This document shows positions 13,192 through 21,728 of a DNA stretch of 36,791 nt, in pieces. A program made the translations under genes and the position numbers. Within the stretch, counting starts at the first letter, position 1. Each line of letters opens with the position of its first letter. The notes beneath the pieces are model-generated. The model searched no databases and was not told the DNA's origin. It saw nothing but the letters and a program-made list of their open reading frames with translations. Origin of the DNA: a virus; IMG/VR virus record IMGVR_UViG_3300042934_000459, positions 1 through 36,791 of that record. The stretch is one strand, 5' to 3'.

Positions 13192-16055
13192 CCGCGCACC
13201 TGCCTTCCGCCACGCAGCTTCCCGGCGTTCGCGGTGTCCGCAGCCTGAATCCGCCCGTCGATGAGTCGCACGAACCCGTCCCCAATCTCGAACGTGCCCG
13301 TGATCACCGCACTGTCGAGCGTCGCGCTCTGAGCACCGGCCATCCCGCCCGCCGCGAACTGTGACGCGCCTGAGGGGATGTAGACGCCGCCGAGGATCGC
13401 TGCGGTCTCCGTCATCAGCGCTTCCGACCGCGCCCGCTTGGACGGCGCGTGAGGGATATACGACTCGCCACCGGTCTCCGGCTCCGCCCACAGCCGATAG
13501 GAGCCCGCGCGAGCCATCTGAGCGACGTGGTTCTCACGCATCCCGCCGCTCGCGAACGCCTCGACGACGCCACCGTTTGCGAAGGTACCCATCCGGCCGG
13601 AACCCGAAACTGCACCGTTCAGGTCCGGCAGGTTCGACCGGTAGTTGATCGTCCCCGACAGGGTGCCGTACTTGTTGATGAAGTCCTGGATGGTCCATGC
13701 CGCCCGCGACGTATCCGCGATCAGCTTCCACTCGGTATCGGACGGGATCCGGAAGATCTGGTCTGCAAGTTCCTGAGCCTGAGTCGCGTTGTACCCGAGA
13801 TCCTCGGCCCGCTGGATCAGCGCCTGCCGGCCGGCCTCGAGGCTGCTGCGATACGTCTGCGTGTTGCCGTCGAGCGCGAACTGCGCCTCCGCCGCCTCCT
13901 GCGACTTGCCGGCGAGGTCGTTCAGCATCCCGAGGTTGTCGCGTCCTGCCTCGGTGTTCTGCTCCAGACCGAGCGAGTACCCTTCGGCGCCCTCTTTCGC
14001 GAGGCGGATCTGCTCGTCGACTTTGAACAGGGCTTCCTGGAAGTCGATGTTCGCGGAGACCGCGTCCTGCCCGACGCCGTTCGACTCAGCAATGGTGTCG
14101 ATGAGTTCCTGCAGCGTCGAGTTCAGCCCCGCAGCCTCGTCGGCGGCCTGCACGTACGCGTCAGCAGCGGACTCGGTCGACGCAGCGTTCTCGTCCGTGG
14201 CCGCCTTGAGGTCCTGGTGCTTGACCTCGGCGTCCTCAAGTTGGACGCCCATCTCGCGGACGGAGTTGATCGAGTTTCCGACGACCGCGTTGAACGGGTT
14301 CTCGTTGTTGTACGCGTTCATCTTCGCGAGCACGTCGTCGAGGGCGCTGCCGCCTTCGTAGAGCGCCTCGGTGAGTTCCTTCTGCGAGATCCCGGCCTGG
14401 CGGGCGCCTTCGAATGCGCCCTGATCGGCGAGCTTCTTCGCGATGAGCGCGCGCGTGTTCTCCGTTGCCGCGCCGGTGACCTCGTCGAGGGTGTCGGCGA
14501 ACTCCGAAGCGCCGGCGTTCATCTCGGCCTGCTTCTGCGCGAGGATCGACAGCACCGTCACGACGCCGGTGAGCGCGAGACCGGCAGCGGCACCGACGAG
14601 AGCGGTCTTCCCCATGCTCGTGTTCGTGGCGTCCATCTGAGCCTTGAGTTCCATGAACCGGACCCGTAGCCCGACAGCGGAGCCCGCGAGGAGCAGCACG
14701 GCCGCCGTGGCGACGCCGACGACGAGCGCGGTGGCCTGGATCGGGGCGGGGAGTTCGCCGTACCAGTCGACGAGTGCGGTGACGGACTGCACCATCTCCC
14801 GCAGCACTTCGTTCGCGCCGGACCCGGTGCGGATGAGGGCGGTGTCGAACGCTCCGCCGAGCTTCTCGACGTCGCCGGCGAGGTTGTCCTGCCGCATCGC
14901 GGCCTGTTCCGCGGCGTACCCGGAGTCGTTGACCTTGTCGGTCCACTCCTCGACAGCGGCGGCACCGCCCGAGTAGAGGATGCGGGCGGTCGTGATCTGC
15001 TCGTTGCCGAAGATCCGGCCGAGCGCCTGCGACCGTTCCGCCTCCGTGAGGCTGCCGAACGCGTCCTGCAGTTCCTGGGCGACCTGGGCGCCGGACTTCA
15101 TCTCACCGTTGGCGTTGAAGATCTCGATGCCGTACTGCTTCATCGTGTCCGCGGCGATCTTCGACGGGGACGTGAGCGACGACAGTACGCCGCGGAGGGA
15201 CGTGCCCGCCTGCTCACCGATGATGCCCTGTTCCGCGAACAGCGCCAGGATGCCCGTGGTCTCCTCGAGCGAGATCCCGAGTCCGGCGGCGACGGGGCCG
15301 ACGAACTTGAGCGCGTTCGCGAGGTCGTCAACGGAGCCCTGCGCTTTGCCGGAACCGGCGGCGAGGAGGTCGGAGACGTGCGCGGCGTCCTCGGCGGGCA
15401 GCTTGTACTGCTTGAGGGTCGTCGCCATGATCTCCGCGGACCGGGCGACCTGCAGCTGCCCGGCGGCCGCGAGAGCCAGGGCACCGTTCAGGGACCCGCC
15501 GACGATCTCGGAGACCTGCAGGCCCGCCTTCGCGAGTTCCTCCTCGGCCGCTGCGGCTTCGGATGCGGAGTAGGCAGTGTCAGCGCCAGCGTCGAGAGCG
15601 GCCTCGCCGAGCGCGCGCTGCTCTTCCGCGGACGCCATGGTCGCGGCGGACGTGTTCGACATCTGCTTGTCGAACTCGACGAACTTCGCGACCGACAGCC
15701 CGACGAGCGCGGACACCGCCACACCGGCGACGAGCATCGCGGCGGAGAGCTTCTTGGCGGCCTCGGCCTGCTGCTCCGTGGTGGCCTTCTGCTTGTCCTG
15801 CTTGTCGGAGGCGGTCGCGGACTCGTCGCCGACCTTCTTCGTCGAGGACGCCTGCTCGTCGAGGGGCTTCTTCGCGTCGCGGGCCTTCTTCGACGCACGG
15901 TCGGTGGCGTTGCCGGACTCGTCGACCTTCCGGCCCGTGTCCTCGGCGGCCTTCCCGGTCTTGTCGAACGCGTCCTTCGCGTCAGCCTGGTCCTTCTTGA
16001 AGATCGCCTGACCGACGGATTGGATTCGGAAGACTAGAGCGCCGGCTTCGAACAC
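13188..16055 (-). CDS. Tape measure protein
   Basis: A 955-residue protein, the longest gene. Residues about 30-100 are a charged, Lys/Asp/Ala-rich coil; a membrane-like segment follows at about 97-125; residues 125-420 match the TIGR01760-type tape measure core (EFDKQMSNTSAATMASAEEQ, LKFVGPVAAGLGISLEETTG). Further hydrophobic segments lie at about 445-475 and 490-515, with coiled coils after. It sets tail length and is ejected during infection. At roughly 0.15 nm per residue the tail would be near 140 nm. GTG 16055 lies inside the end of the GT frame. Confidence 0.9.
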   Translation of the reverse strand: MFEAGALVFRIQSVGQAIFKKDQADAKDAFDKTGKAAEDTGRKVDESGNATDRASKKARDAKKPLDEQASSTKKVGDESATASDKQDKQKATTEQQAEAAKKLSAAMLVAGVAVSALVGLSVAKFVEFDKQMSNTSAATMASAEEQRALGEAALDAGADTAYSASEAAAAEEELAKAGLQVSEIVGGSLNGALALAAAGQLQVARSAEIMATTLKQYKLPAEDAAHVSDLLAAGSGKAQGSVDDLANALKFVGPVAAGLGISLEETTGILALFAEQGIIGEQAGTSLRGVLSSLTSPSKIAADTMKQYGIEIFNANGEMKSGAQVAQELQDAFGSLTEAERSQALGRIFGNEQITTARILYSGGAAAVEEWTDKVNDSGYAAEQAAMRQDNLAGDVEKLGGAFDTALIRTGSGANEVLREMVQSVTALVDWYGELPAPIQATALVVGVATAAVLLLAGSAVGLRVRFMELKAQMDATNTSMGKTALVGAAAGLALTGVVTVLSILAQKQAEMNAGASEFADTLDEVTGAATENTRALIAKKLADQGAFEGARQAGISQKELTEALYEGGSALDDVLAKMNAYNNENPFNAVVGNSINSVREMGVQLEDAEVKHQDLKAATDENAASTESAADAYVQAADEAAGLNSTLQELIDTIAESNGVGQDAVSANIDFQEALFKVDEQIRLAKEGAEGYSLGLEQNTEAGRDNLGMLNDLAGKSQEAAEAQFALDGNTQTYRSSLEAGRQALIQRAEDLGYNATQAQELADQIFRIPSDTEWKLIADTSRAAWTIQDFINKYGTLSGTINYRSNLPDLNGAVSGSGRMGTFANGGVVEAFASGGMRENHVAQMARAGSYRLWAEPETGGESYIPHAPSKRARSEALMTETAAILGGVYIPSGASQFAAGGMAGAQSATLDSAVITGTFEIGDGFVRLIDGRIQAADTANAGKLRGGRQVRG

Positions 16056-16835
16056 GCGCAGTCACCGCCTTCCGTACCCAGGTGCCATCCACGTCGGGGA
16101 GGCGTTCGATGGCTGCTCGGGTGAAGTGCCAGGGGCGGGTGTCGAGGGCGTGCTCGAGGTTGGGGATGAGGCCGGTGACGGCGAGGTCGAGTTCGACCTG
16201 GTCGTACAGTTCGGGCCACACCAGCCGCCACAGTTCGTTCGCGGTGAGCGACCGGTCGACGGCGTCGTGCTGATCCGACTGGGTGGCGGCGCGTTCCCGC
16301 TGCGCCCGCCATTCGGGTGTGTACACGACCTCCGCGTACACACCGTTTGCGTCGGGCCGGCCGACGCCGATGATCAGTCCGTCGCGGATTCCCTGGGCGA
16401 TGTCCGCGGGGCCAAGCGACCCAAACGCGCGGCCAACGCCCCCGCCGCTTTTAGGGTGCCGGCGAGACCCTCACCGCCCTCGATGTACTGCTTCACACCG
16501 TCGAGTCCGAGGATCGTCTGCCAGAACAATGCCGGCATGATGACGTCGTTGCCCTCCTCCTGGGAGAGCTCGAGGCCGATGCGGTTCATGTTGATCTGCT
16601 CGGCTTCGGGGAGGGGTTCCCACAGGCCGGTGATCGCGTTCTGTCGGGCACCGTCGACCGCCATCGTGAGGGCGGACAACATGTCGACGGTCGTGTCGCC
16701 GCCGGAGTACGTGAGGTATGTGTCGGTTACCTGGATGCCTGCACGGCCCGGGAGGGGCCGGATCACAAACGGATCCGGCACCCCCTCGAGCGTGATGTGG
16801 AGGTTGCGGCCGACCTTGTCAGCGGTGATCGTCAT
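15982..16835 (-). CDS. Tail assembly chaperone GT (made by -1 frameshift)
   Basis: Protein GT shares residues 1 to about 128 with G, then shifts to the -1 frame, which is open from the slip region to 15982. The shifted frame encodes sensible protein at once (FGSLGPADIAQGIRDGLIIG, then a Trp-rich helical tail), which the zero-frame end of G does not. Total length is about 284 residues. G/GT pairs before the tape measure are conserved in long-tailed phages and chaperone the tape measure. The distal frame has an internal ATG at 16341 without a clear ribosome-binding site. Confidence 0.8.
16374..16835 (-). CDS. Tail assembly chaperone G
   Basis: A 153-residue protein: a beta-rich start (ADKVGRNLHITLEGVPDPFV), then helices (LSALTMAVDGARQNAITGLW) and a C-terminal Ala/Arg-rich tail (AALARLGRLAP-like) that exists only in the unshifted product. 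It is the major, unshifted form of the pair, between the major tail and tape measure genes. Confidence 0.8.
   Translation of the reverse strand: MTITADKVGRNLHITLEGVPDPFVIRPLPGRAGIQVTDTYLTYSGGDTTVDMLSALTMAVDGARQNAITGLWEPLPEAEQINMNRIGLELSQEEGNDVIMPALFWQTILGLDGVKQYIEGGEGLAGTLKAAGALAARLGRLAPRTSPRESATD
16437..16456 (-). promoter_or_regulatory. Candidate -1 frameshift region of G/GT
   Basis: Both frames are open here. The zero frame reads CTA AAA GCG GCG GGG GCG. AAA (16451-16449) can re-pair fully one base back, and GGG (16442-16440) can as well. Neither gives a perfect X-XXY-YYZ heptamer such as GGGAAAG. The shift itself is well supported by the protein sequence; the exact slip codon is not. Confidence 0.5.
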
Positions 16836-16854
16836 GGTCCCTGCACCAGTCCGA

Positions 16855-17607
16855 TCAGACCGCGGCGTACGGGAGCGCCGTGGACGCGCCCTTGTCGTTC
16901 GTGACGACGATCGGGGCGGAGCCCGACACGGTCGCGGGGATCAGGAGGACGACCGCGTGGTCGTCGACCTTCCGGAACTCGAGGACGTTCGCACCGTCGA
17001 TCGTCGCGGACACGAACGAGTCCAGGTTGTAGCCGCGGACGACGATCAGGTCGCCGGGCGCCTGACCCGCGGGGGTGGCGGACTCGAGGATCGGGACGCC
17101 GGTCCCGGCGAGCGGCGAGGCGACCTCGGGGACGACACCGTTGCTGGTGAGCGTGAAGGTGAAGATCGCCTTGTCCGCGAATCCGGTGTTCGCCTCGGCG
17201 ACGGACACGGAGAAGATGCCCTGGAACACCGGCATCCGCTCGTCGAGCGCGTCGGTGAACAGCTGGAACTCACGCTTGTTGTCGGAGCCCTTCGCGAAGG
17301 ACGCCTTGTACAGGTCGATGAACCAGTCCTGCGCCTGCGCGATCTGCTTCGTGACCGGGTCGCGGACGACCTCGACCTGGAACGACGGCGCGAAGTTGTG
17401 CGCGATCGTGTCGGCGGAGGTGCTGCCCTTCGTGCCGTACACCTCGCGGGCGACGGTCACCGGGGTCGGGTTCAGCGCCAGGTTGTTGACGTCGCCGGTG
17501 ATGTTCCGGAACACGCCCTGCAGCTTGACGCGGATGAGCTTCTGGTGGGCGAGCGCGAGGGACCCTGCGGAGGGCGCCGTCGTGTCGTAGAGAGTCGTGT
17601 CGGACAT
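16855..17607 (-). CDS. Major tail protein
   Basis: A 250-residue protein starting at ATG 17607 after AGAAGGAGG. Residues 1-165 form the tail-tube-like domain (LALNPTPVTVAREVYGTKGS; FQVEVVRDPV). Residues about 172-250 look like an Ig/IPT-type domain (ATPAGQAPGDLIVVRGYN), a common decoration on major tail proteins. It is immediately upstream of G/GT and downstream of the tail terminator, the standard order. Confidence 0.85.
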   Translation of the reverse strand: MSDTTLYDTTAPSAGSLALAHQKLIRVKLQGVFRNITGDVNNLALNPTPVTVAREVYGTKGSTSADTIAHNFAPSFQVEVVRDPVTKQIAQAQDWFIDLYKASFAKGSDNKREFQLFTDALDERMPVFQGIFSVSVAEANTGFADKAIFTFTLTSNGVVPEVASPLAGTGVPILESATPAGQAPGDLIVVRGYNLDSFVSATIDGANVLEFRKVDDHAVVLLIPATVSGSAPIVVTNDKGASTALPYAAV

Positions 17608-17654
17608 GCGTCCGCCTCCTTCTGGGTGGGTGGTTGCCGGCGCTTCCGGCGGTC

Positions 17655-18068
17655 CTACGGCCGGCGGCCGCGGAAGTAGTAGGTGCAGGCGACGGCCGAG
17701 CGTCCCTGCGAGTCGGGTTCGAAGTCGGTGGCGGAGAACTCGTACGCCCACGAGATCCCGAGGACGTTGAGCGGGTACTCCTGCTGGTCGAGGAGCTCGC
17801 GCAGGTCCGACGCCCACTGTCGAGCGACGAGGAGCGAGCCGACGCGGCGGGTGTAGATCTGCGTCCGGTACTCCATGTCCGAGCGCCCGTCGGGGACGGG
17901 GCGGAGGGGAGTGAGGAGGGTGAACTCGTTGACCGTGGTCGGCATGACCCCGTCGAGGCGGATGCCCTTGTTCGGGATGGGGCCGGTCGGCGCGTAGACC
18001 GCGAGGCCTTCGGACTGGAGCAGGACGGCGATCGCGCGGTTCAGGACGATCTCGGGAGCGTCAGCCAC
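17655..18068 (-). CDS. Tail terminator-like protein
   Basis: A 137-residue protein (GTG 18068, AAGGAGG upstream). Mixed alpha/beta: an N-terminal helix (EIVLNRAIAVLLQSEGLAVY), then strands and a helix (ARQWASDLRELLDQQ), with a strand-rich end. Size, fold pattern and place just before the major tail gene fit a gpU/DUF3168-like tail terminator, which caps the tube and joins it to the head. Confidence 0.7.
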   Translation of the reverse strand: MADAPEIVLNRAIAVLLQSEGLAVYAPTGPIPNKGIRLDGVMPTTVNEFTLLTPLRPVPDGRSDMEYRTQIYTRRVGSLLVARQWASDLRELLDQQEYPLNVLGISWAYEFSATDFEPDSQGRSAVACTYYFRGRRP

Positions 18069-18414
18069 CGCGCGCCTCCTTGCGGATGATGTCGCCGAGC
18101 TCCTTGCGGTTCTGCACTGCGGGCTCCTCGACGTACTTCCCCTGCCGGCCGCCCTGGAAGTTGAACTCCGGGTGCTCGTGGAGGCGTGCGGCGTACGGGG
18201 TGTCGTAGACGACCGCGGAGCCCTCTTCGGCGTCCGTAGCGGGTTCGACCTGCCCGGACCCGACGAGCGTTCCGATGTCGAACGGGGCGACCGCGGCAGA
18301 CAGCGTGAGGAGACGTTCGGCGGCGAGGGTTTCGCCCCGCACGAGACCCTCGAGGATCTCGCCTGTGGAGCGGTCGACGTTGTTGCTCATGGAGACGGTC
18401 GCGCGAACACCCAC
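18061..18414 (-). CDS. HK97 gp10-like head-tail / tail completion protein
   Basis: A 117-residue protein starting at GTG 18414. It has a helix (LVRGETLAAERLLTLSAAV) followed by PFDIGTLVGSG, then a strand/loop with YDTPYAARLHEHPEF and a basic end. The pattern of helix, 'P..TG.L..S' and 'Y..Y..' is typical of HK97 gp10 family neck/tail-completion proteins. It overlaps the tail terminator gene by eight bases. Confidence 0.7.
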   Translation of the reverse strand: MGVRATVSMSNNVDRSTGEILEGLVRGETLAAERLLTLSAAVAPFDIGTLVGSGQVEPATDAEEGSAVVYDTPYAARLHEHPEFNFQGGRQGKYVEEPAVQNRKELGDIIRKEARGG

Positions 18415-18423
18415 GGTGGCCTC

Positions 18424-18768
18424 CTACTCGAGGTAGAGCTCGACGTGGGACGGGGTGCCCTTGTACTCGAAGTACGCGGAGTCGATCACCTCGGACGTGC
18501 GTGCCCGGGACGTTCCCTTCCAAACCGTCACCCGGGAGCGTGGGAGGGTGTCATCCTCGGGCAGCAGCACCACGAACGACCGCGCGGTGACCTCCTGGCC
18601 GAACGTGGGGGAGGTGGAGCGGCGGTCGACGACGAGGCGGGACTTCTGCTCAACGTACGCCGGCCGATCGGCGCGGACGTTGTCCCAGATGTCGCCCTCT
18701 GCGCCTTCACCCTTGAGGGGCTGGATGTCGACCCGGTGCTGCAGGTGCTTCGCGCGGAGGCGGGCCAC
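18424..18768 (-). CDS. Head-tail stopper-like protein
   Basis: A 114-residue protein starting at GTG 18768 after GGAGG. It is beta-rich (HRVDIQPLKGEGAEGDIWDN, RSFVVLLPEDDTLPRSRVTV) and of the size of SPP1 gp16/HK97-type stoppers. Order in the operon (after the adaptor, before the gp10-like gene) supports this. Confidence 0.65.
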   Translation of the reverse strand: MARLRAKHLQHRVDIQPLKGEGAEGDIWDNVRADRPAYVEQKSRLVVDRRSTSPTFGQEVTARSFVVLLPEDDTLPRSRVTVWKGTSRARTSEVIDSAYFEYKGTPSHVELYLE

Positions 18769-18776
18769 GGTTCCTC

Positions 18777-19196
18777 CTACGTGTGGGAGACGCTGTAGCC
18801 GATGAAGCCGGCGTTCGTGAGGATGTCGATCGCCTTCTCGCCGATGCGGCGGGCGAGCTTCTCGCGGGCGGACGAGTTGTCCGCACCGGATGAAGTGGTA
18901 CCGAGGGACACGGACCCGATCTTCACGGCGCCCTGCGTGGCCTCGACGCCGTACGGGTCGTCGGTGAACTGCCAGTACTCCACGACCGCGCACGTCGCCT
19001 CAGCGAACACGTCGCCGGTGTCGGCGTCGAGCGGGTACCCGTCGTCGTCGGTGGCGTACACGGCGGTGCGGAGGAGCTTCTCGACCTCGATGGATGCGGC
19101 CCGGAGACGCTTCTCGAGGAGTTCGGGTGTTCCGCCCCAGGGTTCCTCTGCGAACTCGTCGTACTGGCCGGCGGTGGCGTAGACGCGCTGTGGCAT
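18777..19196 (-). CDS. Head-tail adaptor-like protein
   Basis: A 139-residue, mostly helical protein: ELLEKRLRAASIEVEKLLRT, a strand region with DDDGYPLDADTG, a helix (FAEATCAVVEYWQF) and a C-terminal helix (AREKLARRIGEKAIDILTNA). This resembles the gp6/gp15-type adaptor ring proteins that dock below the portal. ATG 19196 shares a base with the preceding stop. Confidence 0.7.
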   Translation of the reverse strand: MPQRVYATAGQYDEFAEEPWGGTPELLEKRLRAASIEVEKLLRTAVYATDDDGYPLDADTGDVFAEATCAVVEYWQFTDDPYGVEATQGAVKIGSVSLGTTSSGADNSSAREKLARRIGEKAIDILTNAGFIGYSVSHT

Positions 19197-19720
19197 CAGG
19201 ACTCCGACGCGGGCGGTTCGGCGGCCATGTCGGCGACGATCGCGGCGTTGCGGGCGGAGATCTCGTCGCTGGTCGGGACGTAAGCCTCGCCGACCGCGTC
19301 CGGCTCGGCGAACGCGGCCACGTCGCCGAGGACGAGGCCCCCGGGCGCGATGTTGTCCGTGGCGGTGCCGATGAACACGCCCTGCCCGATCTCGATGCTG
19401 CCGGGGATCGGTTCGGCGGGCTGCCGGGACACGGCGTCGATCAGGTCGGCCTTGCTCGCCCGGGCGGAGATGTCGGCGTCCTCGGGGAGCATGTCGCGCA
19501 GCTGCGTCTTCGTGAGCGCCGCGAGATCGACGATCGGCTCGCCGAGATCCTCCTGGAACGGTGCCTCCACACCCAGATCCGCCTCGATGGCGAAGCCGTG
19601 CTGACGGAACGCGAGCTCACGTTCGGGGTGCAGCGAGTCGACGTTCGCGACACCGTCGATGAAGTCGACGTCGAACATGGTCTGACGGCCCAGTTCGGGA
19701 CGCGGGTGGATGATGCGCAT
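19196..19720 (-). CDS. Head-region protein with SAP/HeH-like motif
   Basis: A 174-residue protein. Residues about 68-98 (LTKTQLRDMLPEDADISARA...KADLIDAVSR) resemble a SAP/HeH helix-extended-loop-helix motif often found in phage head-completion and connector genes. The C-terminus is Ala/Glu/Asp-rich. Between the capsid and adaptor genes it is probably a head-tail connector or accessory protein. Function not recognised. Confidence 0.55.
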   Translation of the reverse strand: MRIIHPRPELGRQTMFDVDFIDGVANVDSLHPERELAFRQHGFAIEADLGVEAPFQEDLGEPIVDLAALTKTQLRDMLPEDADISARASKADLIDAVSRQPAEPIPGSIEIGQGVFIGTATDNIAPGGLVLGDVAAFAEPDAVGEAYVPTSDEISARNAAIVADMAAEPPASES

Positions 19721-19740
19721 GATGCCTCCTGGGGGTCGTT

Positions 19741-19813
19741 GCTGCCGCGGCTGGGGTCGAACCAGCGCGCTCCCGATTAACAGTCGGGCGCTCTGCCTGC
19801 TGAGCTACGCGGC
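19741..19813 (-). tRNA. tRNA-Asn(GTT)
   Basis: A full cloverleaf on the minus strand: acceptor TGCCGCG/CGCGGCA, D-stem GCTC/GAGC, anticodon stem CCCGA/TCGGG with loop CTGTTAA (anticodon GTT), a five-base variable region, T-stem GCTGG/CCAGC with loop TTCGACC, discriminator G. All stems pair perfectly; CCA is not encoded. It lies inside the late structural operon between the capsid region and the connector genes, so it would be cut out of the late transcript. Confidence 0.93.
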
Positions 19814-19862
19814 ATTGGTGCAGCCCCGCCAGACGATTGCTCAGCCTGGCGGGGCCACTGGG

Positions 19863-20015
19863 TTACTCCTTGGGCGCCGGGGTCCCCGGCTTCGGGAAGG
19901 ACTGCTCCTTGCCCTCCGTGGACGGCCCGTTGTCGACCGGAGGGAACTTGCCCTCCGACGACGACGGTGCGTCCTTCGCGGTACGCGACGTCTTCGCCTT
20001 CGACTTCACAGCCAC
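19863..20015 (-). CDS. Small Lys/Pro/Ser-rich protein after the capsid gene
   Basis: A 50-residue protein from GTG 20015, two bases after the capsid stop. It begins with a basic stretch (KSKAKTSRTAK) and continues Ser/Pro/Glu-rich and probably disordered. Small basic proteins here are common in actinophages; a head decoration or DNA-contact role is possible but not shown. Confidence 0.5.
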   Translation of the reverse strand: MAVKSKAKTSRTAKDAPSSSEGKFPPVDNGPSTEGKEQSFPKPGTPAPKE

Positions 20016-20017
20016 GA

Positions 20018-20935
20018 TCAGGCCTTGTTCGCGCCCTTGATGAGCACGGCCCGGTTCGGGTCGAGCGTCTTCACGCCGTACAGCGTGTCGAGGGAGACGA
20101 CGGTCTGCTTGTACTTGATGTCGTAGTCGTAGACCACGCGGATCGAGATGCCGCGGTACGAGACCACCGCACCGTTCGAGCCGGGGCTGACCGCGAGGGG
20201 AGCCGACGCGTAGGCGAAGGCGCTCTTGTGGAACGCCATGCCGACCTCGGTGGTGGGCTGACCGGTCGCCGGGTTGGCGGCGGGACCCTCGATCAGGTTC
20301 GACTTGAACGTCTCGAAGCCGAACACGTCGCGGCCGACGGACCCCTGACGGAGCGCCGCGGTGGAACCGGACTTGTCGGCCTGCTTGATGAGCTCGTTCT
20401 TGAGCCACGCGTTGTACATGCGCGGTCCGATGATCGCGGCGCGATCCTGGAGCGGCACGTCGTGCGTGTCGAGGATCATGCCGGCGTCGGCGAGGACCTC
20501 GGGGGTGTCCCAGCCGGCCTTGCCGGTGCCAGCGACACCGACGGACTGGGTGATGTCGCCGCGCAGCGACAGGGCTGCGACGTTGACGTGCTTCGCGAGG
20601 GCCTGCGTGGCCGGGGTGATCAGCTGCTCGTCGAACGCGCCGATCTCGAGCGTGAGGTCCTCGGCGGTGACCGCGAACGAGACATCCGCGATCTTGTCGA
20701 GCTTCACCGGGATCGTGTCTTCCTCGACGTCCTGCAGCTCGATCCCGTTCGCACGGTTAAAGATCTTCGCCTCGAACGTCGCGGGCTTGCGCACGTTGAT
20801 GGTGTCGCCGACCTTCTGGGAGGTGAACTCCTGTGTGAGGTCGGTGTGGTACAGCGGCATGACGTCCAGCTGGTCGTACAGCGCTGCGAGGGCACGACGC
20901 GCGATGACGTCGGGCGTGATGAATGCGTTGACCAT
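20018..20935 (-). CDS. Major capsid protein, P22-coat-like (HK97 fold)
   Basis: A 305-residue protein with the P22-coat/gp5-like pattern: an N-terminal helix (PDVIARRALAALYDQLDVMP), the strand GDTINVRKPATFEA, the helical spine EQLITPATQALAKHVNVAAL, and the C-terminal domain with YRGISIRVVYDYD and TLYGVKTLDPNRAVLIKG. It directly follows a scaffold gene. It forms the icosahedral shell. No protease gene is visible nearby. Confidence 0.88.
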   Translation of the reverse strand: MVNAFITPDVIARRALAALYDQLDVMPLYHTDLTQEFTSQKVGDTINVRKPATFEAKIFNRANGIELQDVEEDTIPVKLDKIADVSFAVTAEDLTLEIGAFDEQLITPATQALAKHVNVAALSLRGDITQSVGVAGTGKAGWDTPEVLADAGMILDTHDVPLQDRAAIIGPRMYNAWLKNELIKQADKSGSTAALRQGSVGRDVFGFETFKSNLIEGPAANPATGQPTTEVGMAFHKSAFAYASAPLAVSPGSNGAVVSYRGISIRVVYDYDIKYKQTVVSLDTLYGVKTLDPNRAVLIKGANKA

Positions 20936-20953
20936 GGTGGCCTCTCTGCGCCC

Positions 20954-21586
20954 TTACGAGCGCTTCTCTTCGGCGCGCTTCTTGCGGATCGCGTCGATGT
21001 CTTCGGGGTCGCCGGACGGCGTACCTCCACTGGGGGGTGTTGCTCCGCCGCTCCGGGAGGCCACCTGGGTCTTGCGGAAGCGGGGGTTCTTGTCGACGGC
21101 GTCCTTGACGAGGGACTCCACCTGGGAGTCGTAGTCGGTGGCGCTGGTGTCGAGGGCCAGAAGCTTCCGCTGGAAGCTGCTGGAGTCGGTGAGTTCGTCG
21201 ATGCTCGCGTTGAGCTTGTCGGCGAAGCGGAGGACCGCGTTCGTTGCGGTGAGCTCCTGGATCTGGGTGGCCTGCGCGGCGATCGTGTCGTCCTTCTCGC
21301 GGATCGACGCGGTCAGTTCTTCGGCGCTGGCGGGTGCGTCGTCGGCGACGAGGCCGAGGGACTTGCCGACGGTCTTCGCGAGGTCGGCCTGCGCGTTCCG
21401 CACGGCTGCGGCGACAGCGTCTTTCTCACGCTGATCGGCGGTGGCCTTGTCGGCCCGGAGGTTCTCGATCAAGCGAGCGGCGGTGTCGGGGTCGTACTTC
21501 GACGGATCGTTGCCCCACGGCGGCGTACCAGCGGGTGCGGGCGGTGCGGGCGTGGGATCGACGGGCGGGTCGATGGGGTCGGTCAT
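20954..21586 (-). CDS. Capsid scaffolding protein
   Basis: A 210-residue protein: a Pro-rich start (DPPVDPTPAPPAPAGTPP), a long coiled coil (about 38-135, e.g. IREKDDTIAAQATQIQELTA) and a basic C-terminus (AIRKKRAEEKRS). This is the usual scaffold layout, with the basic end contacting the coat. It immediately precedes the capsid gene. Confidence 0.8.
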   Translation of the reverse strand: MTDPIDPPVDPTPAPPAPAGTPPWGNDPSKYDPDTAARLIENLRADKATADQREKDAVAAAVRNAQADLAKTVGKSLGLVADDAPASAEELTASIREKDDTIAAQATQIQELTATNAVLRFADKLNASIDELTDSSSFQRKLLALDTSATDYDSQVESLVKDAVDKNPRFRKTQVASRSGGATPPSGGTPSGDPEDIDAIRKKRAEEKRS

Positions 21587-21656
21587 GGTGGAGCCTCCTG
21601 GGTTCCTGAGGGTGACGCGCCTGGCGTCCGTCCAGCCCTGCGCTGGAACGTGGGGG

Positions 21657-21694
21657 CCTCGCCGCGGTGACGTGCAGGGCCGGCCGCGGCGAGG
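21657..21694 (-). other. Strong hairpin between minor head and scaffold genes
   Basis: Arms 21657-21667 and 21684-21694 (CCTCGCCGCGG/CCGCGGCGAGG) form a perfect 11-bp stem with a 16-base loop, in a 142-bp gap. There is no T-tract on the minus strand. It could partly stop or protect the late mRNA and so raise scaffold and capsid output relative to upstream genes. Role inferred. Confidence 0.45.
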
Positions 21695-21728
21695 GGCTTA
21701 TATCGGCGAGAGATCAGCCGTGGGCTTA

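Noticed and set aside
19967-21670. A 567-residue open frame on the plus strand
   Set aside because: Antisense to capsid and scaffold genes, with no domain and no ribosome-binding site; a shadow of the GC-rich coding strand.
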